A model generated the notes under the pieces. The model did not search any database. It was not told the DNA's origin and worked only from the letters and a program-made list of their open reading frames with translations. Both the position numbers and the translations under genes were made by a program. This document shows, in pieces, positions 41,642-41,656 of a stretch of 41,656 bases of DNA. Position 1 is the stretch's first letter; the number at the start of each line of letters is the position of its first letter. Source of the stretch: an uncultured Alteromonadaceae bacterium (GTDB lineage: Bacteria > Pseudomonadota > Gammaproteobacteria > Enterobacterales > Alteromonadaceae); NCBI GenBank assembly GCA_938085045.1, contig CALKGI010000068.1, positions 1 to 41,656 of the forward strand, read 5' to 3'.

Positions 41642-41656
41642 ACGTTGTCTTGTTGG

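Overview
The window looks like chromosomal DNA of a marine-type gammaproteobacterium, most likely in or near the Alteromonadales. The pointers are moderate-to-low GC, a CadC-like regulator fused to a TolB-type propeller, paired esterase-TPR proteins, many signalling proteins, a Fur box and REP-like intergenic hairpins. This placement is inferred from gene content and style; no rRNA or tRNA gene is present to fix it. No CRISPR array or complete insertion sequence was seen.

Layout. 0.2-2.1 kb: a BenE-type symporter and a GntR/FCD regulator, translationally coupled, behind a 52-bp perfect palindrome that must be their operator or close to it. 2.2-4.1 kb: a chemoreceptor. 4.2-5.9 kb (minus): an AAA_15-type ATPase overlapping a small unrecognised partner gene, a layout typical of two-gene defence modules. 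5.9-13.5 kb (minus): one long unit, Yip1-like membrane protein, MacA-like adaptor, MacB-like ATPase, MacB-like permease, LytS-type kinase, LytTR regulator and a hybrid kinase, i.e. an envelope efflux/stress pump with its own sensors. 13.7-14.2 kb: a StbDE/RelBE-type toxin-antitoxin pair. 14.2-19.0 kb: two secreted esterase-TPR proteins divergent from a CadC-TolB regulator. 19.3-22.7 kb: a PlsC-like acyltransferase with a winged-helix-like tail, convergent with a GAF-PAS-PAS-GGDEF-EAL protein. 22.8-25.6 kb (minus): three envelope proteins, including a small stand-alone RHS protein.

Accessory core, 25.8-38.8 kb. A truncated Rpn-type nuclease remnant abuts a duplicated copy of the 5' end of a 1292-residue protein that joins a NUDIX hydrolase, a SAM methyltransferase, an HKD (PLD) nuclease, an SF2 helicase and a DUF3427/S24-like tail. 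An intact Rpn nuclease gene follows. After a DUF3592 protein, a YeeE/YedE transporter and a DUF2726/zinc-ribbon protein comes a secreted protein of unknown function. Then two tandem three-gene cassettes follow, each encoding a small exported protein, a five-helix membrane protein and a single-helix membrane-anchored protein. The two cassettes share a near-identical leader box. I consider the five-domain protein and the paired cassettes the best candidates for undescribed biology.

The window closes with a UvrD/Rep-like helicase on the minus strand and a small gene behind a clear Fur box.
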